A stretch of DNA of 64,000 bases. Origin: Cherax quadricarinatus (taxonomy: Eukaryota > Arthropoda > Malacostraca > Decapoda > Parastacidae). The position numbers and the translations under genes are program-made. The notes beneath the pieces are model-generated. The model saw only the letters and a list, made by a program, of their open reading frames with translations, had not been told where the DNA came from and searched no databases. Shown here piece by piece: positions 55,467-64,000 of this stretch. Where the stretch lies: the NCBI RefSeq assembly GCF_038502225.1, contig NC_091292.1:101782664-101846663 (forward strand). The letters are read 5' to 3'. Every line of letters begins with the position of its first letter. The stretch's first letter is position 1.

Positions 55467-55570
55467 GTAGGTATTCTGAGTCTAGTCAGTATAACATGCA
55501 TAAAATAAGTGAGTTCTGGCCATGATAATCATGAACAGTTAAAATAAAAAAAAGGTCTCATTCAAGAATT

Positions 55571-55765
55571 GCTCCCCATGGGAAAGTGGGACTGAATTCT
55601 TCCTCCGTAAGTCATGCGTGTCATGAGAGGCGACTACAATGCTGGGAGCAAGGGGCTAGTAACCCCTTCTCCTGTATAAATTACTAAATGTAAAAAAAGA
55701 AAGACTTTCATTTTTCTTTTTGGGGTCACCTTGCTTTGGTGGGATACGGCTGGTTAGTTAAAAAA
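55571..55765 (+). mobile_element. SINE family S, 5'-truncated, sense
   Basis: ctccccatgggaaagtggga through ggggctagtaaccccttctc to ggtgggatacggctggttag and an A-run. Confidence 0.8.
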
Positions 55766-55793
55766 AAAATCAATAATTGTGCAGTTTGGAATA

Positions 55794-56778
55794 CAGTGGA
55801 CCCCCAGTATTCGATGGCATCGGTATTCGATAAATCCGGTATTCGATGCATTTTAACGCAAAAATTTTGCCTCCGTATCCAATTGAAAACCCGGTATTCG
55901 ATACGATTCGTACAAGACGTGTCCATGTGTGGCCTGAACTGCCCCTTGTGTGCCAGCGTTTACAAGCCAGCCAGTGTGCGCACATCTAAGGATACATTCG
56001 GTACATTCCATATCCATATTATCACTGTTTTTGGTGCTTGTTTCTGCAAAATAAGTCACCATGGGCCCCAAGAAAGCTTCTAGTGCCAACCCTGTGATAA
56101 AAAGGGTGAGAATTAGTATGGAAATTAAGAAAGATTTTGAAGGGTTTGGGGCTAACCCTGAGAAGCCTATGCCAGTTGTGGAATCCATTGTGCCTACTTC
56201 AAAAATTAAGGAAATGTGTGCACAGTGGGTTGAAGTGCAAACCTTTATGGATGAAAATCACCCTAACACAGCTATTGCAAGCCGTGCTGGTGACTATTAC
56301 AATGACAATGTTGTGGCCCATTTTAGACAAATTGTAAAGGAACGGGAGGTACAGAGCTCTATGGACAGATTTGTTGTGCGACAGAGGTCCAGTGACTCTC
56401 AAGCTGGTCCTAGTGGCATTAAAAAAAGAAGGGAAGTAACCCCGGAAAAGGACTTGCTACCTCAAGTCCTAATGGAAGGGGATTCCCCTTCTAAACACCA
56501 ACACCATCCACACTCTCCCCTCCTCCCATCCCATCAGTCATCACCAGATCTTCAATAAAGGTAAGTGTCATGTAACTGTGCATGTCTTCTTCAGTTTGTG
56601 TGTATTAAAATTAATATTTCATGTGGTAAAAAATTTTTTTTTCATACTTTTGGGTGTCTTGCACGGATTAATTTGATTTCCATTATTTCTTATGGGGAAA
56701 ATTGATTCACTTTTCGATATTTTCGGTATTCGATGAGCTCTCAGGAACGGATTAATATCGAATACCGGGGGTCCACTG
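55794..56778 (+). mobile_element. Internally deleted Tigger derivative (cagtggacccccagta ends)
   Basis: Ends cagtggacccccagtattcg and gaataccgggggtccactg; TA at 55792-55793 and 56779-56780. It keeps a fused transposase frame. Lineage of 44637-46967, with its own terminal variant (tattcg repeated). Confidence 0.9.
56061..56558 (+). pseudogene. Fused Tigger transposase remnant, open 165-codon frame
   Basis: Starts [20 protein letters not shown], then after KK jumps to [20 protein letters not shown] and, after a second deletion, to [18 protein letters not shown], ending HQSSPDLQ. Two in-frame deletions removed the helix-turn-helix and the DDE domain yet kept the frame open. No known function; probably an accidental remnant. 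Confidence 0.75.
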
Positions 56779-56780
56779 TA

Positions 56781-57190
56781 TTAGAAAATAGTCATAATAA
56801 ATGTTACGTACCTGACAGTGAGAGAAGTGTAGAGGAGAGAGATTCTGTGAGGTGCTAAGTGAATGTTTTAAGGAATTTGCAAACAAGTGAGTCAAAATAA
56901 TTCTGGGATACCTTGATACTAAAGTAGGAAATGCTGTTGTAGAAAATTATTAACTAGAATGAATACAGCTTTCAGACCCATTCAGTGAGCCATATCACAG
57001 TACTCATGGGTACTGAAGATAAGGAATTGTATGTGTAACATTTGAATGTCTTTATTTGTCTTCAAACAAAGATATCTGGATGTTGAACATATGTCTAATT
57101 CCTCAGCTTGTCAGTCTTCTATACCTTTGTTGTAATGATGCTAAAGATACAGCTGTAAGTTATTTAAATAATAGCGAAATTTAATAGTAT
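56781..57190. other. Intergenic or last-intron sequence, possible RTE endonuclease trace
   Basis: Around 56900-56960 one frame reads ILGYLDTKVGNAVVEN, reminiscent of the GDLNAKVG motif of RTE endonuclease. Otherwise unassigned. I looked here for the missing last YTHDC2 exon and did not find it. Confidence 0.3.
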
Positions 57191-57192
57191 TT

Positions 57193-57560
57193 TTTTTTTT
57201 CAACAAGTCAGCTCTCTGCCACCAAAGCAGGGTGACCCAAAAAGAAAGAAAATCCCCAAAAAGAAAATACTTTCATCATCATTCAACACTTTCACCTCAC
57301 TCATACATAATAACTGTCTTTGCAGAGGTGCTCAGATACAACTGTTTAGAAGCATATATAAAGATATATAACATATCCCTCCAAACTGCCAATATCCCAA
57401 ACCCCTCCTTTAAAGTGCAGGCATTGTACTTCCCATTTCCAGTACTCAAGTCTGGCTGTATAAAAATAAACGGTTTCCCTGAATCCCTTCACTAAATATT
57501 ACCCTGCTCACACTCCAGTAGCTCGTCGGGTCCCAACAACCATTCGTCTCCATTCAAAAT
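57193..57560 (-). mobile_element. RTE-like LINE 3' end, antisense
   Basis: Tail ttcaacaagtcagctctctg, then reversed 3' UTR through gcactccagtagctcgtc... to the last coding block (ccattcgtctccattc). Older subfamily. Confidence 0.8.
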
Positions 57561-57599
57561 GTATAGTATAGGATATGTTGTGTATCTTTATATATAGTA

Positions 57600-57802
57600 C
57601 AGTGGACCCCCACTTAATGATCACCTCCCAATGCAACCAATTATGTAAGTGTATTTATGTAAGTGCATTTGTACATGTATGTTTGGGGGTCTGAAATGAA
57701 CTAATCTACTTCACAGTATTCCTTATGGGAACAAATTCGGTCAGTACTGGCACCTGAACATACTTCTGGAATGAAAAAATATTGTTAACCGGGGGTCCAC
57801 TG
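57600..57802. mobile_element. 203-bp Tigger-type MITE
   Basis: Ends cagtggacccccacttaatg and cgggggtccactg; TA at 57598-57599 and 57803-57804. Confidence 0.9.
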
Positions 57803-57972
57803 TACTTCTAAACTGTTGTATTCTGAGCACCTCTGCAAAAACAGTGATTATGTGTGAGTGAGGTGAAAGTGTTGAATGATGATGAAAGTATTTTCTTTTT
57901 GGGGATTTTCTTTCTTTTTGGGTCACCCTGCCTCGGTGGGAGATAGCCGACTTGTTTAAAAAAAAAAAAAGT
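57803..57972 (+). mobile_element. RTE-like LINE tail fragment, sense
   Basis: gagcacctctgcaaaaacag through gtgttgaatgatgatgaaag to the tail cctgcctcggtgggagatag and a poly-A run. Confidence 0.75.
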
Positions 57973-57979
57973 ATATATA

Positions 57980-58182
57980 CAGTGGACCCCCGCTTAACGA
58001 TCACCTCCAAATGCGACCAATTATGTAAGTGTATTTATGTAAGTGCTTTTGTACGTGTATGTTTGGGGGTCTGAAATGGACTAATCTATTTCACAATATT
58101 CCTTATGGGAAAAAATTCGGTCAGTACTGGCACCTGAACATACTACTGGAATGAAAAAAGTTCGTTAACCGGGGGTCCACTG
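57980..58182. mobile_element. 203-bp Tigger-type MITE
   Basis: Ends cagtggacccccgcttaacg and cgggggtccactg; TA at 57978-57979 and 58183-58184. Same length as the copies at 29220 and 57600. Confidence 0.9.
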
Positions 58183-58402
58183 TATATATATATATATATA
58201 CATGTATATGTTTTTCTTTTTCAACAAGTTGGCTATCTCCCACCGAGGCAGGGTAACCCAAAAAGAAAGAAAATCCCCAAAAAGAAAATACTTTTATCAT
58301 CATTGAACACTTTCACCTCACTCATACATAATCACTGTCTTTGCAGAGGTGCCCAGATACAACAGTTTAGAAGCATATATAAAGATATACAAATATATTC
58401 CT

Positions 58403-59323
58403 TGTGAGGGAAAAGTTCCACAGATAGGAGTAGCGAGCGAGTATATGGTAACGATAGTTTGATTGCTGACTGCTTCTTAAGGTAGGGTCAGTCTCGCTCC
58501 CGCTATCCCCTCCCCCCCCTTTTTCCCCACCCCGAAAGGTGACGTGTGGGGCTCCAGCCAAACAGTAATCACTCGACTCACAGCTCCCAGCACAACTGTA
58601 AGTAAAAGCCTCTGCTCCTATTCTAGTGGATATTGTTGAAAGCTTCACTTTTGACCAATAATAAACTTAGTCCTTTCAGTTTTAAACTCCACATAAGACT
58701 TTTCGATAATCACCACCTTTTTTAAGTATCTTGCACTTATCATGGAGAGTGATTTCTTAAGCAGTGGGTAACCTGTCTCTCTGTCCAGCTTGGAATGACA
58801 GATCGGGTCACCTGCTAACCAACGAGAAGTGTTGAAGGAGACGGACTGAAAACGGTCTTGGGACGTCACTTCATGATCTACCTACCTGATTAATTGTACA
58901 GGACACTACCCCTCATCTTTGCAGTGGTAAAGAACCTGCGTTCCTGTCATCTGGACTGATTATTTAAGGCTATAGACTCTGTGAAGAACTAGTCGTTGGG
59001 TTGTCACTCAACACCTGTGACCCCCCCCCCCTCATCAGCAACGGCTACAATTTCTACAAGACGGTGTCAACCTCAGCCAGACACCCCAGTATAACTGTAC
59101 ATATTAGCGTTGAATTCAAATGTCATTTTTCCATTTCATTTTTCATTTTTCTTTCAAGTAGGATACACCTTCATATTTCAATGTTTTATCTTTGCATTAA
59201 TAAATAATAAAGTGTTTACCTTTGTGAATTATTATTTCTTTTTCTATTCATTAATTTTCCTAAGGAGGAGCCAGCCTTGGTAATACTGTCTGAAGTTGTT
59301 ACAGGGCTGAGTAAGCCTTCACA
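58403..59323. mobile_element. Solo LTR (921 bp) with 5-bp target duplication
   Basis: Starts TGTGAGGG and ends CCTTCACA, a short inverted terminal pair of the TG...CA type. The exact duplication ttcct lies at 58398-58402 and 59324-59328. A polyadenylation-like attaataaataataaagtg occurs near 59198. No internal coding region. Either Ty3- or BEL-type would fit a 5-bp duplication. Confidence 0.85.
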
Positions 59324-59491
59324 TTCCTCCAAACTGCCAATATCCCAAACCCCTCCTTTAAAGTGCAGGCATTGTACTTCCCATTTCCAGTACTCAAGTC
59401 CGGCTATATAAAAATAATTGGTTTCCCTGAATCCCTTCACTAAATATTACCCAGCTCACACTCCAACAGCTCATCAGGTTCCAAAAACCAT

Positions 59492-59845
59492 TCATCTCCA
59501 TTCACTCCTATCTAACATGCTCACGCATGCTTGCTGGAAGTCCAAGCCCCTCGCCCACAAAACCTCCTTTACCCCCTCTCTCCAATCTTTTCGAGGACGA
59601 CCCCTACCTCGCCTTCCTTCCTCTACGGATTTATACGCTCTCCACGTCATTCTACTTTGATCCACTCTCTCTAAATGACCAAACCACCTCAACAACCCCT
59701 CTTCAGCCCTCTGACTAATACTTTTATTAACTCCACACCTTCTCTTAATTTCCACACTCCAGATTTTCTGCATAATACTTACACTACACATTATACTTAG
59801 ACAGGACATCTCAACTTCCTCCTTGCTGCAGTATTTACAACCCAA
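59492..59845 (-). pseudogene. RTE-like LINE C-terminal coding fragment
   Basis: The - frame reads [39 protein letters not shown] and [20 protein letters not shown]. The same C-terminal segment as in the other copies; no catalytic RT motifs. Confidence 0.8.
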
Positions 59846-60771
59846 GCTTCATACCCATATAAGAGAATTGGTGTATGTATACAGTAGGGCCCCACTTATA
59901 CGGCAGGTTAGGTTCCAGGCTACCGCCGTAAAGTGGAACACCCTTTTTTTCCACTTATAAATGCATACAAACACTAGATAACAAGTTTACACTAACATAT
60001 ATTAAGTTAGCAATAAAACCAGGCATCAAAAAACAATAAAAAAGTACAATACACACATAGTGCACTCATTACTTACCTTAAAATATTTATAGTCTTAATC
60101 TAGGGTGAGACAAGTAGTATTTATTGTAAGAAATCAAGTGTGGTATGTATGGTAGTCAGCCAGGCTACCTTACCTGGCCACCCTACCCACACATACTATT
60201 CTATGATATTTAGGCATCCCAGAGCGATAAAATGTATATACAGTTCACTCATTACTTACCTTAAAATATAGGGTGAGATGAGTAGTATTGTAAAAAATCA
60301 AGTGCGGTATGTATGGTAGTCAGCCGGGCTACCATACCAGGCCAACCCACCCACACATATATTCTATGATATTTAAGCATCCCAGAGCGATAAAATGTAT
60401 ATACAGTTCACTCATTACTTACCTTAAAATATTTGTAGTCTTAATGTTGGGTCAGGAGTAAGTAAATGAGATAAAACGAATAAATGAGAGAGAGAAAGAA
60501 TGAGTGCATGAGAGAGGACAGGCGCAGAGTTATGTAAACAAACCAGGCGAAGGTAAGTTTTGTAAACAAACAAAGTGTACACGTCTGGTTTGTGTACAAG
60601 TTGTCTCTACATTGATACTGTAGAATAAATAAAGAAGAACACTCCCTTCTCATGTAACATCATTTTGAGAAGAAATGATGCTCTGAGTGAAGGCAATGGA
60701 AGTAAGTCACTCTGACTTTTTTGGGTTATCCTAGGTTCTCTACACATATGTTATGTATGATACTCTATGTA

Positions 60772-61031
60772 TCACACGGAGGGCCCGGGTTCGATTCCCG
60801 GCGGGTGGAAACATTTCGACACGTTTCCTTACACCTATTGTCCTGTTCACCTAGCAGCAAATAGGTACCTGGGTGTTAGTCGACTGGTGTGGGTCGCATC
60901 CTGGGGGACAAGATTAAGGACCCCAATGGAAATAAGTTAGACAGTCCTCGATGACGCACTGACTTTCTTGGGTTATCCTGGGTGGCTAACCCTCCGGGGT
61001 TAAAAATCCGAACGAAATCTTATCTTATCTT
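60772..61031 (+). mobile_element. tRNA-derived SINE
   Basis: gggcccgggttcgattcccg is a T-arm/B-box (ggttcgattcc) as in a tRNA 3' half, followed by cacctagcagcaaataggta, ctgggtgttagtcgactggt and a tail of tctta repeats. It interrupts family T between ctatgta and actgtatttg. The tRNA 5' half is missing. Confidence 0.8.
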
Positions 61032-61335
61032 AACTGTATTTGTGTATACCTGAATAAACTTACGTACATACGAAAGGAATAATTTTCTACAGTTACCCCA
61101 GTAACACATTTTCTCTTATGTTAGATTAGAGAAAATGTTATTCTTGCCGTCACTTGTACAAGTTATCTGGCTACCACATCTCATATTTATGTTTATTTAT
61201 TCTATTGTGGGGTGTATTTATCATCTTTTTTATGTTATGTATCGTGTTTATTATATAATTTTGAAAAAAATATCATGGATGGATTAATGAAAATGTGTAT
61301 ATTACCGTAATATACGACATTTAATGAGACTCGGT

Positions 61336-61358
61336 GATTATTATTATTATTATTATTT
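61336..61358. repeat. (ATT)n microsatellite
   Basis: Short ATT-triplet run inside family T. Confidence 0.8.
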
Positions 61359-61712
61359 CTAATATGGCGTCATTTGTGCAAGTCGTCTGCTACCAAATCT
61401 CACATTTATGTTTATTTATTCTACTGTGGGGTGTATTTATCTTATTTATTGTGTTATGCATCGTGTTTATTATATAATTTTGAAAAAATATCAGATGGAT
61501 TAATGAAAATGTGTATATTAACGTAATATACGACATTTAAATGAGACTCCATGATTATTATTATCATTACTAATATGACGTCTGGAGATATAAGACACTC
61601 TTACTGATTTTAATTTGTACCTGCATGCCAGCACAGTATGTAAGCTTATTTAGGTACAGGTATACATAAGTATAATTATCAGAGTATATATAAAATATGA
61701 AATGACTTTTAA

Positions 61713-64000
61713 CCCTTTCAGGGTCCGTCCCGTAGATCTACGGCTGGTCGGTGAGTGTCCAAACCATAGATCTACGCCAAAATTCTAGCGCCGTCAAATT
61801 TAGCGCGAAAGCACTCACAGGCCTACATATGAGAGAATGGGTCTGCGCCGTGGGTGTGCGCCATAAACAAAAAATCTAGGCGCCTGCATAGCATTGTGGG
61901 AACGCCGGCTCAGTCACCCTTGTTCACCATGCCTCGTCGCAAGTCAGCTCTCACTCCCCGGAAAATTGGGACTCTCCTCTTCCTGTCTGATAGTTCTGAC
62001 ACTGATGGAAGTGGAAATGAAGATGAATTCTACGGCTTTGATAAGTTAGTGACCGAAAATAATGACCAGGATATCGATAATAGTGCAGAAAACCCCGACG
62101 ATCCTCGACCTTCTACCTCTGGTGTGGGCACTCGTGACTCACCGTCGGGTGTTCCTAAACGTAAGAGAAAACTAATATTTTCCCGTGGCCTGGCCTCTGA
62201 CTTCAGTAATGACGATGATTCTGACGTGGATTGTGATTTTATTGCGCTCGACGATCATTCGAGTAGTGATAGTGAGGAAACATATTCACCAGTGAAGCGT
62301 CGGTATATCCGCCGCCTCATGCGCTCGGGTAGTGTACCCTATGCTGTGCCCAGGGGACGGAGTACATCCCGGAGTACATCCCGGAGTACATCCCGTGGCC
62401 CTACACCCGTTTTAGGTAGTGATAGTGAGGATGATGTGGCTACACTTGGCATGGATGGGCCACAGACATCAGTGGATGGTGTTAGTGGGGCTGGTGGTGG
62501 TAGTGGCACCGCCATGCGTGACTCGCTGTGCCACGCGGGAACCCACGCTGCTGACTCGTCAGTTCAAGGACAAAGCGGAGCGTCACCCACCAGCCCGCCA
62601 CAACCACCCGTACAACCAGCCTATGATGTCCAGTATCCACCAGCAAACCGTATCTGGGATTGGCAGCAAAATCCCAATTTTGTTCCCAGCCCTCACCACT
62701 TTGATGACTCGCAAAGTGGAATTCTACCTACCTGTCCCCTTGGAACCACGGCCAATGAACTGGAATTCTTTGAATTATTCTTTGACCAGCCATTGATGGA
62801 AATTATTGTCAGGGAAAGTAATAAGTATTTTCAGTACACCATGGCAAATACGATCTTATCACCACAGTCAAGACTACACAGGTGGAAAGAGACGACTGTT
62901 GCAGAAATGTATTTGCTTTTTGCAACAATAATGCTTATGCCTCACGTCTATAAGCATAATATAAAAGCATACTGGTCCACAGATCGGCTAATTTGTACCC
63001 CATCCTTCAGTGAAATAATACCAGTGAACAGGTTTATCTTACTGTTACGTATGTTGCACTTCTCTGACAAAACCAGGCCTGACAGAAGTGACAGGTTATA
63101 CAAGATTAGAAATGTTTTCATGTATCTCAAACAAAAGTTCAGGATATACTTTTATCCATTCAAGAATCTTGTAATTGACGAGTCTTTGATTTTGTTCAAA
63201 GGTAGACTGTCATTCAAGCAGTATATACCGAGCAAGAGGAACCGCTTTGGTATAAAATTGTTTGTACTCTGTGATTGTGACAGTGGCCTGGTGTTGGATA
63301 TTGTTGTATACACGGGTAGTAAAACATTGAAAGATACCAAGATGTTATTGGGTATATCAGGTGACGTAGTGAGAAACATGATGGCACCTTATCTTGGTAA
63401 GGGCCATACATTATATACCGATAACTGGTACACAAGCCCATTACTCAGTGATTTCATGCGAGTGAACAAGACAGATGTGTGTGGCACAGTGCGTTCTAAT
63501 CGTAAACATATGCCCAGGCTCAACGCAGGTGTTCGTGGTGATGACGTGCAGGTGTTTACTGCCAATGACATCATGGCATTACGGTGGCATGACAAACGAG
63601 ATGTCACATTGTTGACAACCATTCACCGTAATGAAATGCAAGACAGTGGCAAAGTTGATCGAGTGACCAATGAACGTATTCGAAAACCAGTGACAGTGAT
63701 TGATTATACACAAAACATGCGCTTGGTTGACAAGTGTGACATGCAGATTGGTTTTGTTGACTGTGTTCGTAAGAGTTACAAGTGGTACATGAAACTTTTC
63801 TTCCATCTCATGGACATTTCAATGCTGAATGCATATAATATGTACCAAATAAAGACTGGTAACAGACCACCGTATGGTGAATTTTGTTTGTCTGTTGTCA
63901 GACAACTCATAATGAAGTACCAGGCAACAACACCTGCAATACAACATGGTCCTCGAATTCATCACAATATACCCAAGCATTTGAGGAAAGAAGGTGATCA
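61713..64000 (+). mobile_element. Autonomous-looking piggyBac transposon, 3' end outside window
   Basis: Follows TTAA at 61709-61712; the terminus ccctttcagggtccgtcc matches those of the MITEs at 15369 and 52893. Two subterminal agatctacg motifs lie at about 61735-61775. An uninterrupted transposase frame follows. Confidence 0.9.
61929..64000 (+). CDS. piggyBac transposase (PGBD-like), open to window edge
   Basis: From the ATG at 61929 (MPRRKSALTPRKIGTLL) the frame stays open for 690 codons to the edge. The first 270 residues or so are acidic and Ser-rich, with SRSTSRSTSR repeats. The DDE_Tnp_1_7-type region follows (ELEFFELFFDQPLMEIIV, LHFSDKTRPDRSD). Catalytic-type Asp are D417 in LVIDESLILFKGRLSF, D498 in TLYTDNWYTSPLL and about D601 in NMRLVDKCDMQ. 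It would excise and insert elements precisely at TTAA. The C-terminal Cys-rich domain would lie past the edge. The start is the first ATG after the terminal repeat. It looks young and may be functional. Confidence 0.92.
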   Translation, partial: MPRRKSALTPRKIGTLLFLSDSSDTDGSGNEDEFYGFDKLVTENNDQDIDNSAENPDDPRPSTSGVGTRDSPSGVPKRKRKLIFSRGLASDFSNDDDSDVDCDFIALDDHSSSDSEETYSPVKRRYIRRLMRSGSVPYAVPRGRSTSRSTSRSTSRGPTPVLGSDSEDDVATLGMDGPQTSVDGVSGAGGGSGTAMRDSLCHAGTHAADSSVQGQSGASPTSPPQPPVQPAYDVQYPPANRIWDWQQNPNFVPSPHHFDDSQSGILPTCPLGTTANELEFFELFFDQPLMEIIVRESNKYFQYTMANTILSPQSRLHRWKETTVAEMYLLFATIMLMPHVYKHNIKAYWSTDRLICTPSFSEIIPVNRFILLLRMLHFSDKTRPDRSDRLYKIRNVFMYLKQKFRIYFYPFKNLVIDESLILFKGRLSFKQYIPSKRNRFGIKLFVLCDCDSGLVLDIVVYTGSKTLKDTKMLLGISGDVVRNMMAPYLGKGHTLYTDNWYTSPLLSDFMRVNKTDVCGTVRSNRKHMPRLNAGVRGDDVQVFTANDIMALRWHDKRDVTLLTTIHRNEMQDSGKVDRVTNERIRKPVTVIDYTQNMRLVDKCDMQIGFVDCVRKSYKWYMKLFFHLMDISMLNAYNMYQIKTGNRPPYGEFCLSVVRQLIMKYQATTPAIQHGPRIHHNIPKHLRKEGD

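Larger units (their letters stand above)
58205..59871 (-). mobile_element. RTE-like LINE 3' portion, antisense, split by a solo LTR
   Basis: Tail and 3' UTR at 58205-58402; the rest of the UTR and coding at 59329-59871. Cut at about 59871 next to a family T element. Confidence 0.85.
59882..61708. mobile_element. Family T element, second copy, cut by piggyBac
   Basis: Starts cagtagggccccacttatac after TA (59880-59881) and follows the 13174-15015 element in reverse to its ...gaaatgacttttaa block, where a piggyBac has inserted. The remainder should lie beyond the piggyBac, outside the window. It contains a SINE insertion absent from the first copy. Confidence 0.88.

Noticed and set aside
57060..57160. 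Terminal YTHDC2 exon after the acceptor-like ttcctcag near 57105
   Set aside because: The following frame (cttgtcagtcttctataccttt) gives no YTHDC2-like C-terminus.
58403..59323. Full endogenous retrovirus
   Set aside because: Only one LTR is present with no gag, pol or env sequence; it is a solo LTR of an unknown LTR retroelement.
60785..60812. A tRNA gene
   Set aside because: Only the T-arm and acceptor-like part is present; it continues into a SINE body, so it is tRNA-derived, not a tRNA.

Overview
This is a eukaryotic, animal-type genomic window. It holds one multi-exon host gene on the + strand, with canonical GT-AG introns, buried in transposable elements (TEs). The mix of repeats (RTE-like and CR1-like LINEs, a SINE sharing the LINE tail, many pogo/Tigger-type elements with TA duplications, piggyBac elements at TTAA, Penelope-like ends, a tRNA-derived SINE) suggests a decapod crustacean, probably crayfish-like. 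That taxonomic call is inference.

Host gene. Twenty-three exons between 2588 and 55466 join without a phase conflict into 1297 codons. They match YTHDC2, the DEAH-family 3'-5' RNA helicase with ankyrin repeats inserted between the two RecA lobes and a C-terminal YTH (m6A-reader) domain. The exon with the Walker A motif and everything 5' of it lies upstream of the window. The last exon, after the ...SRDGQ motif, was not found. Introns range from about 150 bp to 12.7 kb, and their size comes from TE insertions.

Layout. 1-2587: intron with a palindromic RTE insertion. 2588-10975: exon 1, a foldback element holding a piggyBac MITE, and a nearly complete CR1-like LINE split by an RTE LINE. 10976-17141: exons 2-5, a 1.84-kb non-coding element 7 bp into an intron, and nested piggyBac MITEs. 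17142-24093: RTE copies nested in a Tigger relic, with a SINE nested in one RTE. 24094-36487: a compact exon cluster (exons 6-19) with LINE tails and MITEs. 36488-49155: a 12.7-kb intron of Tigger derivatives, SINEs and an RTE. 49156-55466: exons 20-23 with a Penelope-like relic, a piggyBac MITE and a Tigger relic. 55467-64000: TE-only sequence ending in an apparently intact autonomous piggyBac that runs off the window.

The TE families interact. SINEs carry the RTE 3' tail and so probably use its machinery. Internally deleted Tigger copies and piggyBac MITEs depend on fuller relatives, one of each kind being present here. Many insertions still have exact target-site duplications, so the order of nesting can be read directly. 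I found no prokaryotic operon, CRISPR array or defence system.
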